From assembly GCA_003248775.1 (NCBI GenBank), contig QFQX01000038.1, forward strand, positions 1-44,381: 44,381 nt of DNA, given 5' to 3'. This document shows positions 23,525 to 31,931 of this stretch, piece by piece. The translations under genes and the position numbers were made by a program. Position 1 is the first letter of the stretch, and each line of letters begins with the position of its first letter. The notes beneath the pieces are model-generated. The model made no database searches and was not told the origin of the DNA. It saw nothing but the letters and a program-made list of their open reading frames with translations. The stretch is from Shinella sp. (GTDB lineage Bacteria > Pseudomonadota > Alphaproteobacteria > Rhizobiales > Rhizobiaceae).

Positions 23525-23567
23525 GCAGTCTTTTCCTTTTTGATAGACTTGTTTGGTGTCTTCGTGA

Positions 23568-24953
23568 TCAGTTGTCCGGCAGGACCTTGCCGGGATTGAG
23601 AATGCCGTGCGGATCGAGCGCGGCCTTGAGGCTGCGCATCAGGGCGATGGCCTCCGCGCCATGTTCCCGCTTCTGGAACTTGCGCTTGCCAAGCCCGACG
23701 CCGTGCTCGCCGCTTGCCGTGCCGCCGGCCGCCAGCGCGCGCTCGACGATGCGATCGGAAAGGCGGGCGACCTCGGCCTCCTCTTCCGGCCTGAGCATGA
23801 AGACGCAGTGGAAATTGCCGTCGCCGACATGGCCGACGATGTAGGCGGGGATGCCGGAGCGGGCGACGTCTTCCCGGGTTTCGAGGACGACCTCGGCGAG
23901 CCTCGAAATCGGCACGCAGACATCGGTCGGCCAGGAATGCGCGCCTTCGCGCTCTGCCTTGGCCCAGGCGAGGCAATCGCGGCGGGTCTCCCAGAGCACC
24001 CGGCTTTCTTCCGCATTCGCCGGCCATTCGAGACCGCGACCGCCGTTTTCGGTCACTATGTCGGCAATCGTGCCGGACAGGGATGCGATCTCGGCGGGCG
24101 CGCCGTGGAATTCGAAGAACAGCGTGGGCAGGGCTTCAAGCCGCATGTCGCCGCGGCGGTTGATGACATCGACCAGCGGGGCATCCAGAAGCTCGACGCG
24201 GCCGATCTGCAGACCTGCGCGCTTGATATCGGTGACGGCATTGACCGCGCCGGCCAGCGTCTCAAAACCGGCATGGGCGGAGACGGCATCAGGAATGGGA
24301 TGCAGGCGGAGCGTGACTTCGGTGACGACGCCGAGCGTTCCTTCGGATCCGACGAAGAGCCGCGTCAGGTCATATCCCGACGATGACTTGCGGGCGAGCG
24401 AGCCGGTTTTGACCACCTTGCCCTCGGCGGTGACGACGGTCAGGCCCAGCACGTTTTCCCGCATCACGCCGAAGCGCACCGCATTGGTGCCGCTCGCACC
24501 CGTGGAGACCATGCCGCCGATCGAGGCATTGGCGCCGGGATCGACCGGAAAGAACAGGCCGGTGTCGCGCAGCGCCTGATTGAGATCCAGACGACGGACG
24601 CCGGCACCGACGCGGGCAATCATGTCATCGGGGCGGATCTCGAAGATCTCCGAGAGTTCCGAGGTATCGAGCGAAATGCCGCCCCTGTGCGGAATGGCGC
24701 CGCCCTCCAGCCCCGAGCCCGCGCCGAATGGCGTGACCGGCACGCGGTTGCGCGCGGCGATCTTAACGACATCCACCACTTCGGCCGTCGACTTCGGATG
24801 CACGACGATATCCGGTTCGCTCGGCTCGTGATGGCTTTCGTCGCCGGCATGCAGCCGGCGAGCCGATTTGCCCGTGGAGACCGACGAGGGAAAGCGCGCC
24901 TCCAGCGCCGCAATCGCGGCCCCTATGTTCTGCGGGGTCACATGACGGTTCAC
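23568..24953 (-). CDS. FAD-linked 2-hydroxyacid dehydrogenase (GlcD/D-lactate dehydrogenase-like)
   Basis: This 461-residue flavoenzyme has an N-terminal PCMH-type FAD-binding domain (about 45-225; VTPFGAGSGLEGGA and GGMVSTGASGTNAVRFG) and a C-terminal FAD-oxidase domain with the metal/substrate motifs GHVGDGNFH and GTASGEHGVG. Relatives oxidise D-2-hydroxy acids such as D-lactate, glycolate or D-2-hydroxyglutarate. The start chosen is a GTG at 24953 whose last two bases overlap the aminotransferase TGA (GTGA), giving direct coupling; a TTG at 24968 is also in frame. Next to a methionine-type aminotransferase and MetQNI, a role oxidising a methylthio hydroxy acid to its 2-oxo acid is a reasonable inference. 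Confidence 0.85.
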   Translation of the reverse strand: MNRHVTPQNIGAAIAALEARFPSSVSTGKSARRLHAGDESHHEPSEPDIVVHPKSTAEVVDVVKIAARNRVPVTPFGAGSGLEGGAIPHRGGISLDTSELSEIFEIRPDDMIARVGAGVRRLDLNQALRDTGLFFPVDPGANASIGGMVSTGASGTNAVRFGVMRENVLGLTVVTAEGKVVKTGSLARKSSSGYDLTRLFVGSEGTLGVVTEVTLRLHPIPDAVSAHAGFETLAGAVNAVTDIKRAGLQIGRVELLDAPLVDVINRRGDMRLEALPTLFFEFHGAPAEIASLSGTIADIVTENGGRGLEWPANAEESRVLWETRRDCLAWAKAEREGAHSWPTDVCVPISRLAEVVLETREDVARSGIPAYIVGHVGDGNFHCVFMLRPEEEAEVARLSDRIVERALAAGGTASGEHGVGLGKRKFQKREHGAEAIALMRSLKAALDPHGILNPGKVLPDN

Positions 24954-26125
24954 GAGGCCGCCCTCCAACCCTGCCCTTCGCGCCAGCGGCGCAGTCGGGA
25001 AACGGCGGAAATGATCGTCTCCTCCTTCTTTGCGAAGCAGAAACGGACATGGCTCTTCACGTCGCGGTCGCCATAAAAGGACGAGACAGGCACGGGCGTG
25101 ACGCCTGTCTCCAGCGTCAACCGGCGGGAGAAAACGAGATCGTCGCCTTCGGGATCGAGCGGCGCGACATTGGCCACGGCGAAATAGGTCGCCGGAACAT
25201 CGGCCACCTCGAAGCCCGCATCCCGCAGGCCCTTGACCAGCAGGTCGCGGCGGGCGGCAAGCGTCTTGCGCAGACCGAGGAAATACTCGTCCGGCAGGTT
25301 GAGGCCAACGGCCACGGCAGCCTGCAGGGCGGGCGGCGTGGTGAAGGTCACGTACTGATGCGCCCGGGCAATCGGCTGCAGCAGGTCGGCACTTGCGGTG
25401 ATGTAACCGACCTTCCAGCCAGTGACCGAAAAGCTCTTGCCGGCGGAACCGATGCGCACGACCCGGTCGCGGATGCCTTCGACGGCAAACAGGGAATGGA
25501 AGGGTCGCGCGTCGAAAACCAGATGCTCGTAGACCTCATCGGCGACGATGACGAGATCGTGCTCGATGGCGAGATCCGCCAGGAAACGCAGTTCCTCGGG
25601 ATCGAAGATCTTGCCGATCGGATTCATCGGCGTGTTGATGACGATCAGCCGGGTCTTCGCGGTAATGGCCTTCGTCAGCGCTTCGCGGGGCAATTCCCAA
25701 TGGGGCGGTGCGAGCCGTACCGGCACGACCTTGCCGCCGGCGCGCCGGATCAGCGTCGCATAGGCATCATAGACCGGTTCGAAGACGATCACCTCGTCGT
25801 CCCGGTCGAGAAGCGCAAGGAAGGTGTCGGTCAGCGCTTCGGTGGCGCCCGAGGTCACGAGCACTTCGCTCTGCCAGTCGATATCCAGCCCGAGGAACCG
25901 CTTGGCATTGTCCGCGACCGCCTTGCGCAACGCCGGCAGGCCCATCATCGGCGGATACTGGTGCGGACCGTTCTGCAAAGCCTCCACCGCCGCATCGATC
26001 AGCTCGCGCGGCTCGAAACCTTCCGGAAAGCCCTGGCCGAGGTTGATGGACCCCGTTTCCGACGCCAGACGCGACATGGATTCGAAGATGGAGGTTCCGG
26101 ATTTCCCGAAGATCGGATTGACCAT
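24950..26125 (-). CDS. Class I PLP aminotransferase, methionine aminotransferase (YbdL)-like
   Basis: This 391-residue fold-type I aminotransferase matches the YbdL/kynurenine-aminotransferase subgroup: INLGQGFPEGFEP near the start, VTSGATEALTDTFLALL, NTPMNPIGK, DEVYEHLVFD, and the Schiff-base lysine in SAGKSFSVTGWKVGY. E. coli YbdL prefers methionine, interconverting it with 4-methylthio-2-oxobutanoate. The start at 26125 is chosen because AGGGG sits nine bases upstream; ATG 26131 and TTG 26143 are also in frame. It is the first gene of the operon with the FAD enzyme, MetQNI and the Fe(II) oxygenase, divergent from the monooxygenase operon. Confidence 0.87.
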   Translation of the reverse strand: MVNPIFGKSGTSIFESMSRLASETGSINLGQGFPEGFEPRELIDAAVEALQNGPHQYPPMMGLPALRKAVADNAKRFLGLDIDWQSEVLVTSGATEALTDTFLALLDRDDEVIVFEPVYDAYATLIRRAGGKVVPVRLAPPHWELPREALTKAITAKTRLIVINTPMNPIGKIFDPEELRFLADLAIEHDLVIVADEVYEHLVFDARPFHSLFAVEGIRDRVVRIGSAGKSFSVTGWKVGYITASADLLQPIARAHQYVTFTTPPALQAAVAVGLNLPDEYFLGLRKTLAARRDLLVKGLRDAGFEVADVPATYFAVANVAPLDPEGDDLVFSRRLTLETGVTPVPVSSFYGDRDVKSHVRFCFAKKEETIISAVSRLRRWREGQGWRAAS

Positions 26126-26174
26126 TTGCATTTGCCCCTGCAATGCCCTTGCGACATTTGATGCAAACGCTAAA

Positions 26175-26193
26175 GTCTATAAATAAAATAGAC
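26175..26193. promoter_or_regulatory. Inverted repeat operator candidate (aminotransferase side)
   Basis: A perfect inverted repeat GTCTAT-N7-ATAGAC (19 bases) lies 50 bases upstream of the aminotransferase start in the minus direction. It has the same TCTAT-N7-ATAGA core as the site at 26367. Palindromes with this spacing are typical of LysR-type regulator sites, but no such gene is in the cluster. The rest of the 330-base divergent region (26126-26455) is non-coding. Confidence 0.6.
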
Positions 26194-26366
26194 AAAGTAT
26201 GTTTTATTACGCTTCCGCGTCGATGCGGAATGGTTTTGCTGAAATCTCCGCCAGACGCATGGGTCGAGTGCTCCCGGCCCCTCGCGGGCACCGGACTTGA
26301 CGGATGTCATCTCCGGCCACTTTTCTGCAAAACCGCGATGTCGAGAAAAAACCTTCCTCCAATTAA

Positions 26367-26383
26367 TCTATAAAAAATATAGA
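26367..26383. promoter_or_regulatory. Inverted repeat operator candidate (monooxygenase side)
   Basis: TCTATA-N5-TATAGA, equivalently TCTAT-N7-ATAGA (17 bases), lies 73 bases upstream of the monooxygenase start. Architecture and orientation equal the site at 26175, 192 bases away, which suggests one regulator acting on both divergent operons. Confidence 0.6.
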
Positions 26384-26455
26384 ATGACTGTCCTTGCGGA
26401 ACCGGTCTGCGATGCTGACCGACAGGCGGTTGGCGAAATCGAACGGAGCCATTTC

Positions 26456-27862
26456 ATGACCAAGACCATTCACTTCAACGCGTTCGACATGAACTGCGTT
26501 GGCCATCAGTCGCCCGGCCTGTGGGCGCATCCCCGCGACCGATCCTGGAAATACAAGGATCTGGACTACTGGCAGGATCTCGCACGCACACTGGAAAGCG
26601 GCATTTTCGACGGCATCTTCATTGCCGATGTCATCGGCTATTACGACGTCTACAAGGGTGACAATTACCACGCCATTCACCAGGCGGCGCAGATCCCGGT
26701 GAACGATCCGCTGCAGCTTGCGGCACCGATCGCGCTTGCGACCGAGCATCTCGGCATCGGGATCACGGCCTCGACATCCTTCGAGCACCCCTACACCTTC
26801 GCCCGACGGCTGGCGACCGCCGACCACCACACGAAGGGACGTGTCGGCTGGAACATCGTCACCTCTTACCTGGAAAGCGGTGCGAAGAACATCGGCCAGG
26901 CGGGCCTGCAACGGCACGACAACCGCTACGACATCGCCAACGAATATCTCGAGGTGATCTACAAGCTGCTCGAGGGATCGTGGGAAGATGGCGCCGTGGT
27001 GCGCGACCGGGAAAACCGGGTGTTCACGCTGCCGGAAAAGGTTCATGAGATCGGCCACAAGGGCAAGTATTTCGATGTGCCGGGCTATGCCTTGACCGAG
27101 CCATCGCCGCAGCGCACGCCGGTTCTCTATCAGGCGGGCGCATCCGGCGCGGGCAAGAAGTTTGCCGCGGAACATGCCGAATGCGTGTTCGTGGCCGCGC
27201 AGACCAAGACGATCCTGCGCAACTATGTGGCCGACGTCACCGCACGGGCCGCGGCCGCCGGCCGCACGCGCGACAGCCTGAAGATCTACAACCTGCTGAC
27301 CGTCATCGTCGACGAGACCGACGAGAAGGCTAAAGCGAAGTTCCGCGAATATCTCGACTACGTCTCCTATGACGGCTCGCTGGTGTTCATGTCCGGCTGG
27401 ACCGGCATCGATTTCTCCCGCTACCGGCCCGACGACCTCGTGCGCAAGGTCGAGACCAATGCGATCCATTCGGCGGTGGAGAGCCTGTCGGAAGGCGATC
27501 CGAACAAGCGCTGGACCATTCGCGAGCTTGCCGAATGGGGCGGCGTCGGCGGCATGGGTCCGGTCGTGGTCGGCTCTCCGGCGACCGTGGCCGACGAATT
27601 GCAGCAGTGGGTGGAGGAGACCGGCGTCGACGGCTTCAACCTCGCCTATGCGGTAACGCCCGAGACCTTCGAAAACATCGTCGGTTATCTGGTGCCGGAA
27701 CTGCAGAAGCGTGGCGTCTATCCCACCGAATACCGGCCCGGCACGTTGCGCGAAAAGCTGTTCGGCCGCGGCGCGCGGCTCGAGGCTCCCCATCCGGGCG
27801 CCCGCTACCGCGACATCGAGGCGATCAAGCGCAGCGAAGCCCTGCTCGCTACCGGCAGCTGA
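26456..27862 (+). CDS. FMN-dependent monooxygenase, DszA/NtaA/SnaA family
   Basis: This 468-residue luciferase-like monooxygenase belongs to the NtaA/SnaA/DszA subgroup. Blocks that support this are LARTLESGIFDGIFIADV, ATEHLGIGITASTSFEHPY, the WNIVTSYLESGAKNIG core that helps bind FMN, and PVLYQAGASGAGKKFAAEHAE. Family members use reduced FMN and O2 to break C-S or C-N bonds: DszA opens dibenzothiophene sulfone, DmoA cleaves dimethyl sulfide, NtaA cleaves nitrilotriacetate. The ATG at 26456 has GGAG seven bases upstream; an in-frame ATG at 26384 abuts the operator and is less likely. It leads an operon with two SfnB/DszC-like genes, strongly favouring an organosulfur substrate. No flavin reductase is encoded in the window. 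Confidence 0.87.
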   Translation: MTKTIHFNAFDMNCVGHQSPGLWAHPRDRSWKYKDLDYWQDLARTLESGIFDGIFIADVIGYYDVYKGDNYHAIHQAAQIPVNDPLQLAAPIALATEHLGIGITASTSFEHPYTFARRLATADHHTKGRVGWNIVTSYLESGAKNIGQAGLQRHDNRYDIANEYLEVIYKLLEGSWEDGAVVRDRENRVFTLPEKVHEIGHKGKYFDVPGYALTEPSPQRTPVLYQAGASGAGKKFAAEHAECVFVAAQTKTILRNYVADVTARAAAAGRTRDSLKIYNLLTVIVDETDEKAKAKFREYLDYVSYDGSLVFMSGWTGIDFSRYRPDDLVRKVETNAIHSAVESLSEGDPNKRWTIRELAEWGGVGGMGPVVVGSPATVADELQQWVEETGVDGFNLAYAVTPETFENIVGYLVPELQKRGVYPTEYRPGTLREKLFGRGARLEAPHPGARYRDIEAIKRSEALLATGS

Positions 27863-27899
27863 TTTTCATTCAACCTTTCATTTTACCGAGGACATCACC

Positions 27900-29168
27900 A
27901 TGGGTACCGTTCCCGAAACCAAGATCGATTACTCCGTCCATCCCCGCGTCAACTCCGCCGATCCGGTGCCGCCGCGTCCGCGGCCGGCACAGCCCGCACA
28001 CATCGTGAAGAGCGACGCGGAGGCGATAGAGATCGCTGAAAAGCTCGCCGAGAAGTTCAAGGTGGGGGCTGCGCTGCGCGACCGCGAAGGCCTGTTGCCG
28101 ATTGCCGAACTCGACGAATATTCCCAGAGCGGCCTGTGGAGCATCAACGTGCCGAAGGCCTATGCCGGCCCGGGCGTCTCCTACGCCACGCTCGCCAAGG
28201 TCATCTCGATCATCGCGACAGCCGACCCGGCGATTGCCCAGATCACCCAGAACCATCTGGCGATCGTCGGCACGATCGACCTCGACGGCACCGAGGAGCA
28301 GAAGCGCGATCTTTTTGCGCTGGCGCTTTCCGGCATCCGCTTCGGCAACGCCTTCTCCGAACTGAAGAGCAAGAACGTCGCGGCCTTCGAGACGCGGGTG
28401 CGCTTCGAAGGCGACGAGGCCATCGTCAACGGCGAGAAATTCTACACCACCGGCGCGCTGCTCGCCCATGTCGTGCCGATCGTCGCCGTGACCGAAGACG
28501 GACAGGCCTATCTGGTCTTCGCCGACCGCGAGGCGCAGGGTCTGACCGTGACCAACAACTGGTCGAGCTTCGGCCAGCGCACCACCGCTTCGGGCGCGGT
28601 TCGCATCGAAAACGTCAGGGTCGCGAAGGCCCGCGCGCTGCACGTCACCTCCTTCGAGCACCCGACCGTTGCCGGACCGGTTTCCCAGATCATCCAGTCG
28701 GCCATCGATCTCGGCATCGCCCGCGGCGCGATCGAAGACACCATCGCCTTCGTCAAGACCCAGAGCCGTCCGTGGATCGACAGCGGCAAGGAGACGGCGG
28801 GCGAAGACCTCTTCACCATCGCAGCCATCGGCGACCTGCAGATCAAGCTGCATGCCGCGGAAGCCCTTCTTGAGATCGCCGGTCGCAGCATCGACGTCGC
28901 GGATGCCGACGCCAACGAGCAGACGGTCTCGGAAGCGACGATCAAGACGGCCGAATCCAAGGTGCTGACGACGGAGGTGGCGATCCTCGCGACCAACAAG
29001 CTGTTCGAACTGGCCGGCACCCGCTCGACGCTCGCCGAGCACGGCCTCGACCGGCACTGGCGCAATGCCCGCGTGCACACGCTGCACGATCCGGTGCGCT
29101 GGAAATTCTACCACGTCGGCAATTACTACCTGAACGGCGTCAACCCGCCGCGGCATGCCTGGAACTGA
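27900..29168 (+). CDS. SfnB/DszC-family flavin monooxygenase, copy 1
   Basis: This 422-residue protein has the acyl-CoA-dehydrogenase fold of the SfnB (sulfur acquisition) and DszC group. It includes GLWSINVPKAYAGPGVSYATL, NWSSFGQRTTASGAV, and a C-terminal signature RNARVHTLHDPVRWKFYHVG that contains the histidines implicated in catalysis in DszC. Such enzymes use FMNH2 and O2 to oxidise sulfur compounds, not acyl-CoA. GAGG lies eight bases before the ATG at 27900. It is 37 bases after the DszA-like gene and 10 bases before a paralogue, suggesting a tandem duplication with division of substrates or of successive oxidation steps. Confidence 0.87.
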   Translation: MGTVPETKIDYSVHPRVNSADPVPPRPRPAQPAHIVKSDAEAIEIAEKLAEKFKVGAALRDREGLLPIAELDEYSQSGLWSINVPKAYAGPGVSYATLAKVISIIATADPAIAQITQNHLAIVGTIDLDGTEEQKRDLFALALSGIRFGNAFSELKSKNVAAFETRVRFEGDEAIVNGEKFYTTGALLAHVVPIVAVTEDGQAYLVFADREAQGLTVTNNWSSFGQRTTASGAVRIENVRVAKARALHVTSFEHPTVAGPVSQIIQSAIDLGIARGAIEDTIAFVKTQSRPWIDSGKETAGEDLFTIAAIGDLQIKLHAAEALLEIAGRSIDVADADANEQTVSEATIKTAESKVLTTEVAILATNKLFELAGTRSTLAEHGLDRHWRNARVHTLHDPVRWKFYHVGNYYLNGVNPPRHAWN

Positions 29169-29178
29169 GGTCGAAACG

Positions 29179-30441
29179 ATGAGCCAGAACGACCGGAAAC
29201 TGCACCGGGAGGCCGCGCTTACCGCCGGCCGGCCGGCACCGCATATCCCGCCGCGCCGCACGAAGGCCAACGTCATCAAGGACGATGCCGAGGCTATCGC
29301 CGTGGCGAAGGAACTGGCGCGGGATTTCGCCGCCGGCGCCGCGACCCGCGACCGTGAGCGGCGCCTGCCGCTCGCGGAGATCGAGCGCTTTTCGCAAGCA
29401 GGCCTGTGGGCCATCACCGTGCCGAAGGAATATGGCGGCGCGGGTGTCTCGGCAGCCACGCTTGCCGAGGTGACGGCGATCATTTCCGCCGCCGATTCCT
29501 CCATCGGGCAGATCCCGCAGAACCATTTCTACATGGTCGAGGCGCTTCGCCTTGCCGGCAGCGAGGAGCAGAAGAAGCACTATTTCCAGCGCATCCTCGA
29601 TGGCGACCGTCTCGGCAACGCGTTCACCGAAATCGGCACGAAGACACCGGTCGACTACAAGACGAATTTCCGAAATGAAGGCGGCAAGCTGCTGCTCAAC
29701 GGCCAGAAATTCTATTCGACCGGTTCGCTCTTCGCCCACATCATCGTGGCCGTCGCCAAGAACAGGGACGGCCGGGTGCATGTCGTGTTCATCGAGCGCT
29801 CGACACCGGGCGTCGATTTCGTCGATGACTGGACCTCATTCGGCCAGCGTTCGACGGGCAGCGGCACGGTGACCTTCGACGATGTCGAGATCACGCCTTT
29901 CCAGGTGGTCGATCATGAGGTCGTCTTCGAAAAACCCACGTCGATGGGTCCCTTCGCACAGATCATCCATTCGGCGGTGCAGGTCGGGATCGCCCGCGGG
30001 GCCCTCGCCGAAACGGTCTCCTATGTCCGCGCCTATTCGCGGCCATTCTTCGAACTGACCATCGAGCACGGATACGAGGACCCACACACGATCCACGCGG
30101 TCGGCGACGTCTCGATCCGCGTTCATGCGGCGGATGCGCTGCTGGCAAGGGCCGGTCGCCTGCTGGACATTGCGACGGCGGATCCCAACGAGAAGACGGT
30201 GGCGGAAGCTTCCATCGCGGTCGCAGAGGTCAAGGCGCTCGGCACCGAGGTGGCCCAGCTTGCCTCGACCAAGCTGATCGAACTCGGCGGCGCCCGCTCG
30301 ACGCTCGAAAGCTACGGGCTCGACCGCTACTGGCGCAATGCGAGAACCCACTCGCTGCACGATCCGGTCCGGTGGAAATATCACCATATCGGCAACTACT
30401 ATCTCAACGGTCTCCTGCCGCCGCGGCACGGCGCGCTCTAA
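29179..30441 (+). CDS. SfnB/DszC-family flavin monooxygenase, copy 2
   Basis: This 420-residue paralogue of the preceding gene is alignable along its full length by eye: GLWAITVPKEYGGAGVSAATL, DDWTSFGQRSTGSGTV, and RNARTHSLHDPVRWKYHHIG at the C-terminus. Both copies keep the catalytic-type histidines. Start is the ATG at 29179, with GAGG eight bases upstream overlapping the stop of copy 1; an ATG at 29155 inside copy 1 is also in frame. The two copies differ in the loop around residues 105-125, which may change substrate. A terminator follows about 85 bases downstream, so copy 2 ends the main transcript. Confidence 0.87.
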   Translation: MSQNDRKLHREAALTAGRPAPHIPPRRTKANVIKDDAEAIAVAKELARDFAAGAATRDRERRLPLAEIERFSQAGLWAITVPKEYGGAGVSAATLAEVTAIISAADSSIGQIPQNHFYMVEALRLAGSEEQKKHYFQRILDGDRLGNAFTEIGTKTPVDYKTNFRNEGGKLLLNGQKFYSTGSLFAHIIVAVAKNRDGRVHVVFIERSTPGVDFVDDWTSFGQRSTGSGTVTFDDVEITPFQVVDHEVVFEKPTSMGPFAQIIHSAVQVGIARGALAETVSYVRAYSRPFFELTIEHGYEDPHTIHAVGDVSIRVHAADALLARAGRLLDIATADPNEKTVAEASIAVAEVKALGTEVAQLASTKLIELGGARSTLESYGLDRYWRNARTHSLHDPVRWKYHHIGNYYLNGLLPPRHGAL

Positions 30442-30524
30442 GATCTTCTTTCCGTGAGCATAATCTTATCGATCCTCGTTTCACTCCGGTCGGATTTTGC
30501 TCTAGTTCATCGTAACCCAACCTC

Positions 30525-30556
30525 GCCGGATGCGGTTTTACCGCATCCGGCCTTTT
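30525..30556 (+). terminator. Hairpin terminator or attenuator before the aldo-keto reductase
   Basis: GCCGGATGCGG (30525-30535) pairs perfectly with CCGCATCCGGC (30541-30551) around loop TTTTA, followed by CTTTTC. It is 83 bases after the second SfnB-like gene and only 22 bases before the next start codon. It can end the monooxygenase transcript or limit read-through into the reductase gene. Confidence 0.75.
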
Positions 30557-30577
30557 CACGTCCTATGGAACTCTCTG

Positions 30578-31621
30578 ATGACCTACACAGCAAATCCCGC
30601 CCGCTACGACAGCGCCGTCTACCGCAGGACCGGGCGCAGCGGCCTGAAGCTGCCGGCCATTTCGCTCGGCCTCTGGCATAATTTCGGTGACACCACGACG
30701 CTCGAAACCCAGCGCTCGATCCTGTTCAAGGCCTTCGACCTCGGCATCACCCATTTCGACCTTGCCAACAATTACGGCCCGCCGGCGGGCAGCGCCGAGA
30801 TCAATTTAGGCCGCATCCTCAAGCAGGACCTCGCCGGCTATCGCGACGAGCTCATCATCTCCAGCAAGGCCGGCTGGGACATGTGGCCCGGCCCTTACGG
30901 CGTTGGCGGCGGTTCCCGAAAGGCCCTGCTTTCGAGCCTCGACCAGAGCCTCAAGCGCATCGGCGTAGACTATGTCGATATCTTCTACTCGCACCGCTTC
31001 GACGCCGAGACGCCGCTTGAGGAAACCGCCGATGCGCTCGCTTCCGCCGTACGCCAGGGCAAGGCGCTTTATGTCGGCATCTCCTCCTATTCCGGCAACA
31101 AGACCCGCGAGATCGCGGCCCTGCTGCGCGAACGCAACGTTCCGCTGCTGATCAACCAGCCGTCATACAACCTGTTCAACCGCTGGATCGAAAAGGACCT
31201 GCTGGCGGCGAGCGACGAAGTCGGCTCGGGCATCATCGCCTTCACGCCGCTGGCTCAGGGCCTGCTGACCAACAAGTACCTGAACGGCATTCCGCAGGAT
31301 GCGCGCGTCAACCGCCCGGGTGGTGACTTCCTGAGGCCGGAACACCTGAAGGAAGAAAACATCGAGCGTGCCCGGGCGCTCGCCAAGATCGCCGAACGGC
31401 GCGGCCAGTCGCTGGCGCAACTGGCGCTGGCCTGGGTGCTGCGCGATCCACGGGTAACCTCGGCGCTGATCGGCGCGAGTTCGGCCCGTCAGGTCGAGGA
31501 GAATGTCGCAGCTCTCGGCAATCTTTCCTTCACGGCGGAAGAACTGGCCGAGATCGACCGCTACGCCGTCGAGGGCGGCGTCAACCTCTGGGAGAAGCCT
31601 TCCCACGATCAGCCGGTGTAA
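30578..31621 (+). CDS. Aldo-keto reductase, YghZ (L-glyceraldehyde 3-phosphate reductase)-like
   Basis: This 347-residue AKR closely tracks E. coli YghZ as I recall it: ISLGLWHNFG near the start, AFDLGITHFDLANNYGPP with the catalytic Asp and Tyr, SSKAGWDMWPGPYG with the Lys, FYSHRFD with the His, then NQPSYNLFNRWIEK and FTPLAQGLLTNKYLNGIP. YghZ reduces L-glyceraldehyde 3-phosphate and methylglyoxal with NADPH. It lies 136 bases after the SfnB-like pair, separated by a hairpin, so it may be transcribed partly by read-through. In the sulfur context it could detoxify aldehydes released by C-S cleavage (inference). Confidence 0.85.
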   Translation: MTYTANPARYDSAVYRRTGRSGLKLPAISLGLWHNFGDTTTLETQRSILFKAFDLGITHFDLANNYGPPAGSAEINLGRILKQDLAGYRDELIISSKAGWDMWPGPYGVGGGSRKALLSSLDQSLKRIGVDYVDIFYSHRFDAETPLEETADALASAVRQGKALYVGISSYSGNKTREIAALLRERNVPLLINQPSYNLFNRWIEKDLLAASDEVGSGIIAFTPLAQGLLTNKYLNGIPQDARVNRPGGDFLRPEHLKEENIERARALAKIAERRGQSLAQLALAWVLRDPRVTSALIGASSARQVEENVAALGNLSFTAEELAEIDRYAVEGGVNLWEKPSHDQPV

Positions 31622-31689
31622 GCTCGCCCGGATATACTTCGTCGTGACGCATGGAGCATGCGATAACGATGAACCGACAAAAGAAAAAC

Positions 31690-31730
31690 GCGGCAGGCCG
31701 GTCAAAACCCGGATCCTGCCGCTTCCTTTT
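31690..31730 (+). terminator. Terminator of the aldo-keto reductase gene
   Basis: GCGGCAGG (31690-31697) pairs with CCTGCCGC (31715-31722), with an inner CCGG/CCGG pairing, followed by TTCCTTTT. It is a good intrinsic terminator 69 bases downstream of the stop codon. Confidence 0.75.
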
Positions 31731-31931
31731 CGCAAGAGGACAAGGAAGGTACCCAATAGGCCGAATACCTGCCGAAACGCCCGCCAATCATTAATTTCCG
31801 GTAAATTCCACCCCCTGAAGGCGGGTACTTAACTCGATGATAACCAAGCTCTTTTCTATTTCCGGCACAGGTATTTACTTCGATTTTTGCTGACTTAAAC
31901 GTAGTCCTGCCATTCAAACAAGGAGGACAGC

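Noticed and set aside
26456..30441. Complete dsz-type desulfurisation operon
   Set aside because: There is no DszB-like sulfinase or DszD-like flavin reductase, and the families also act on many non-aromatic compounds.
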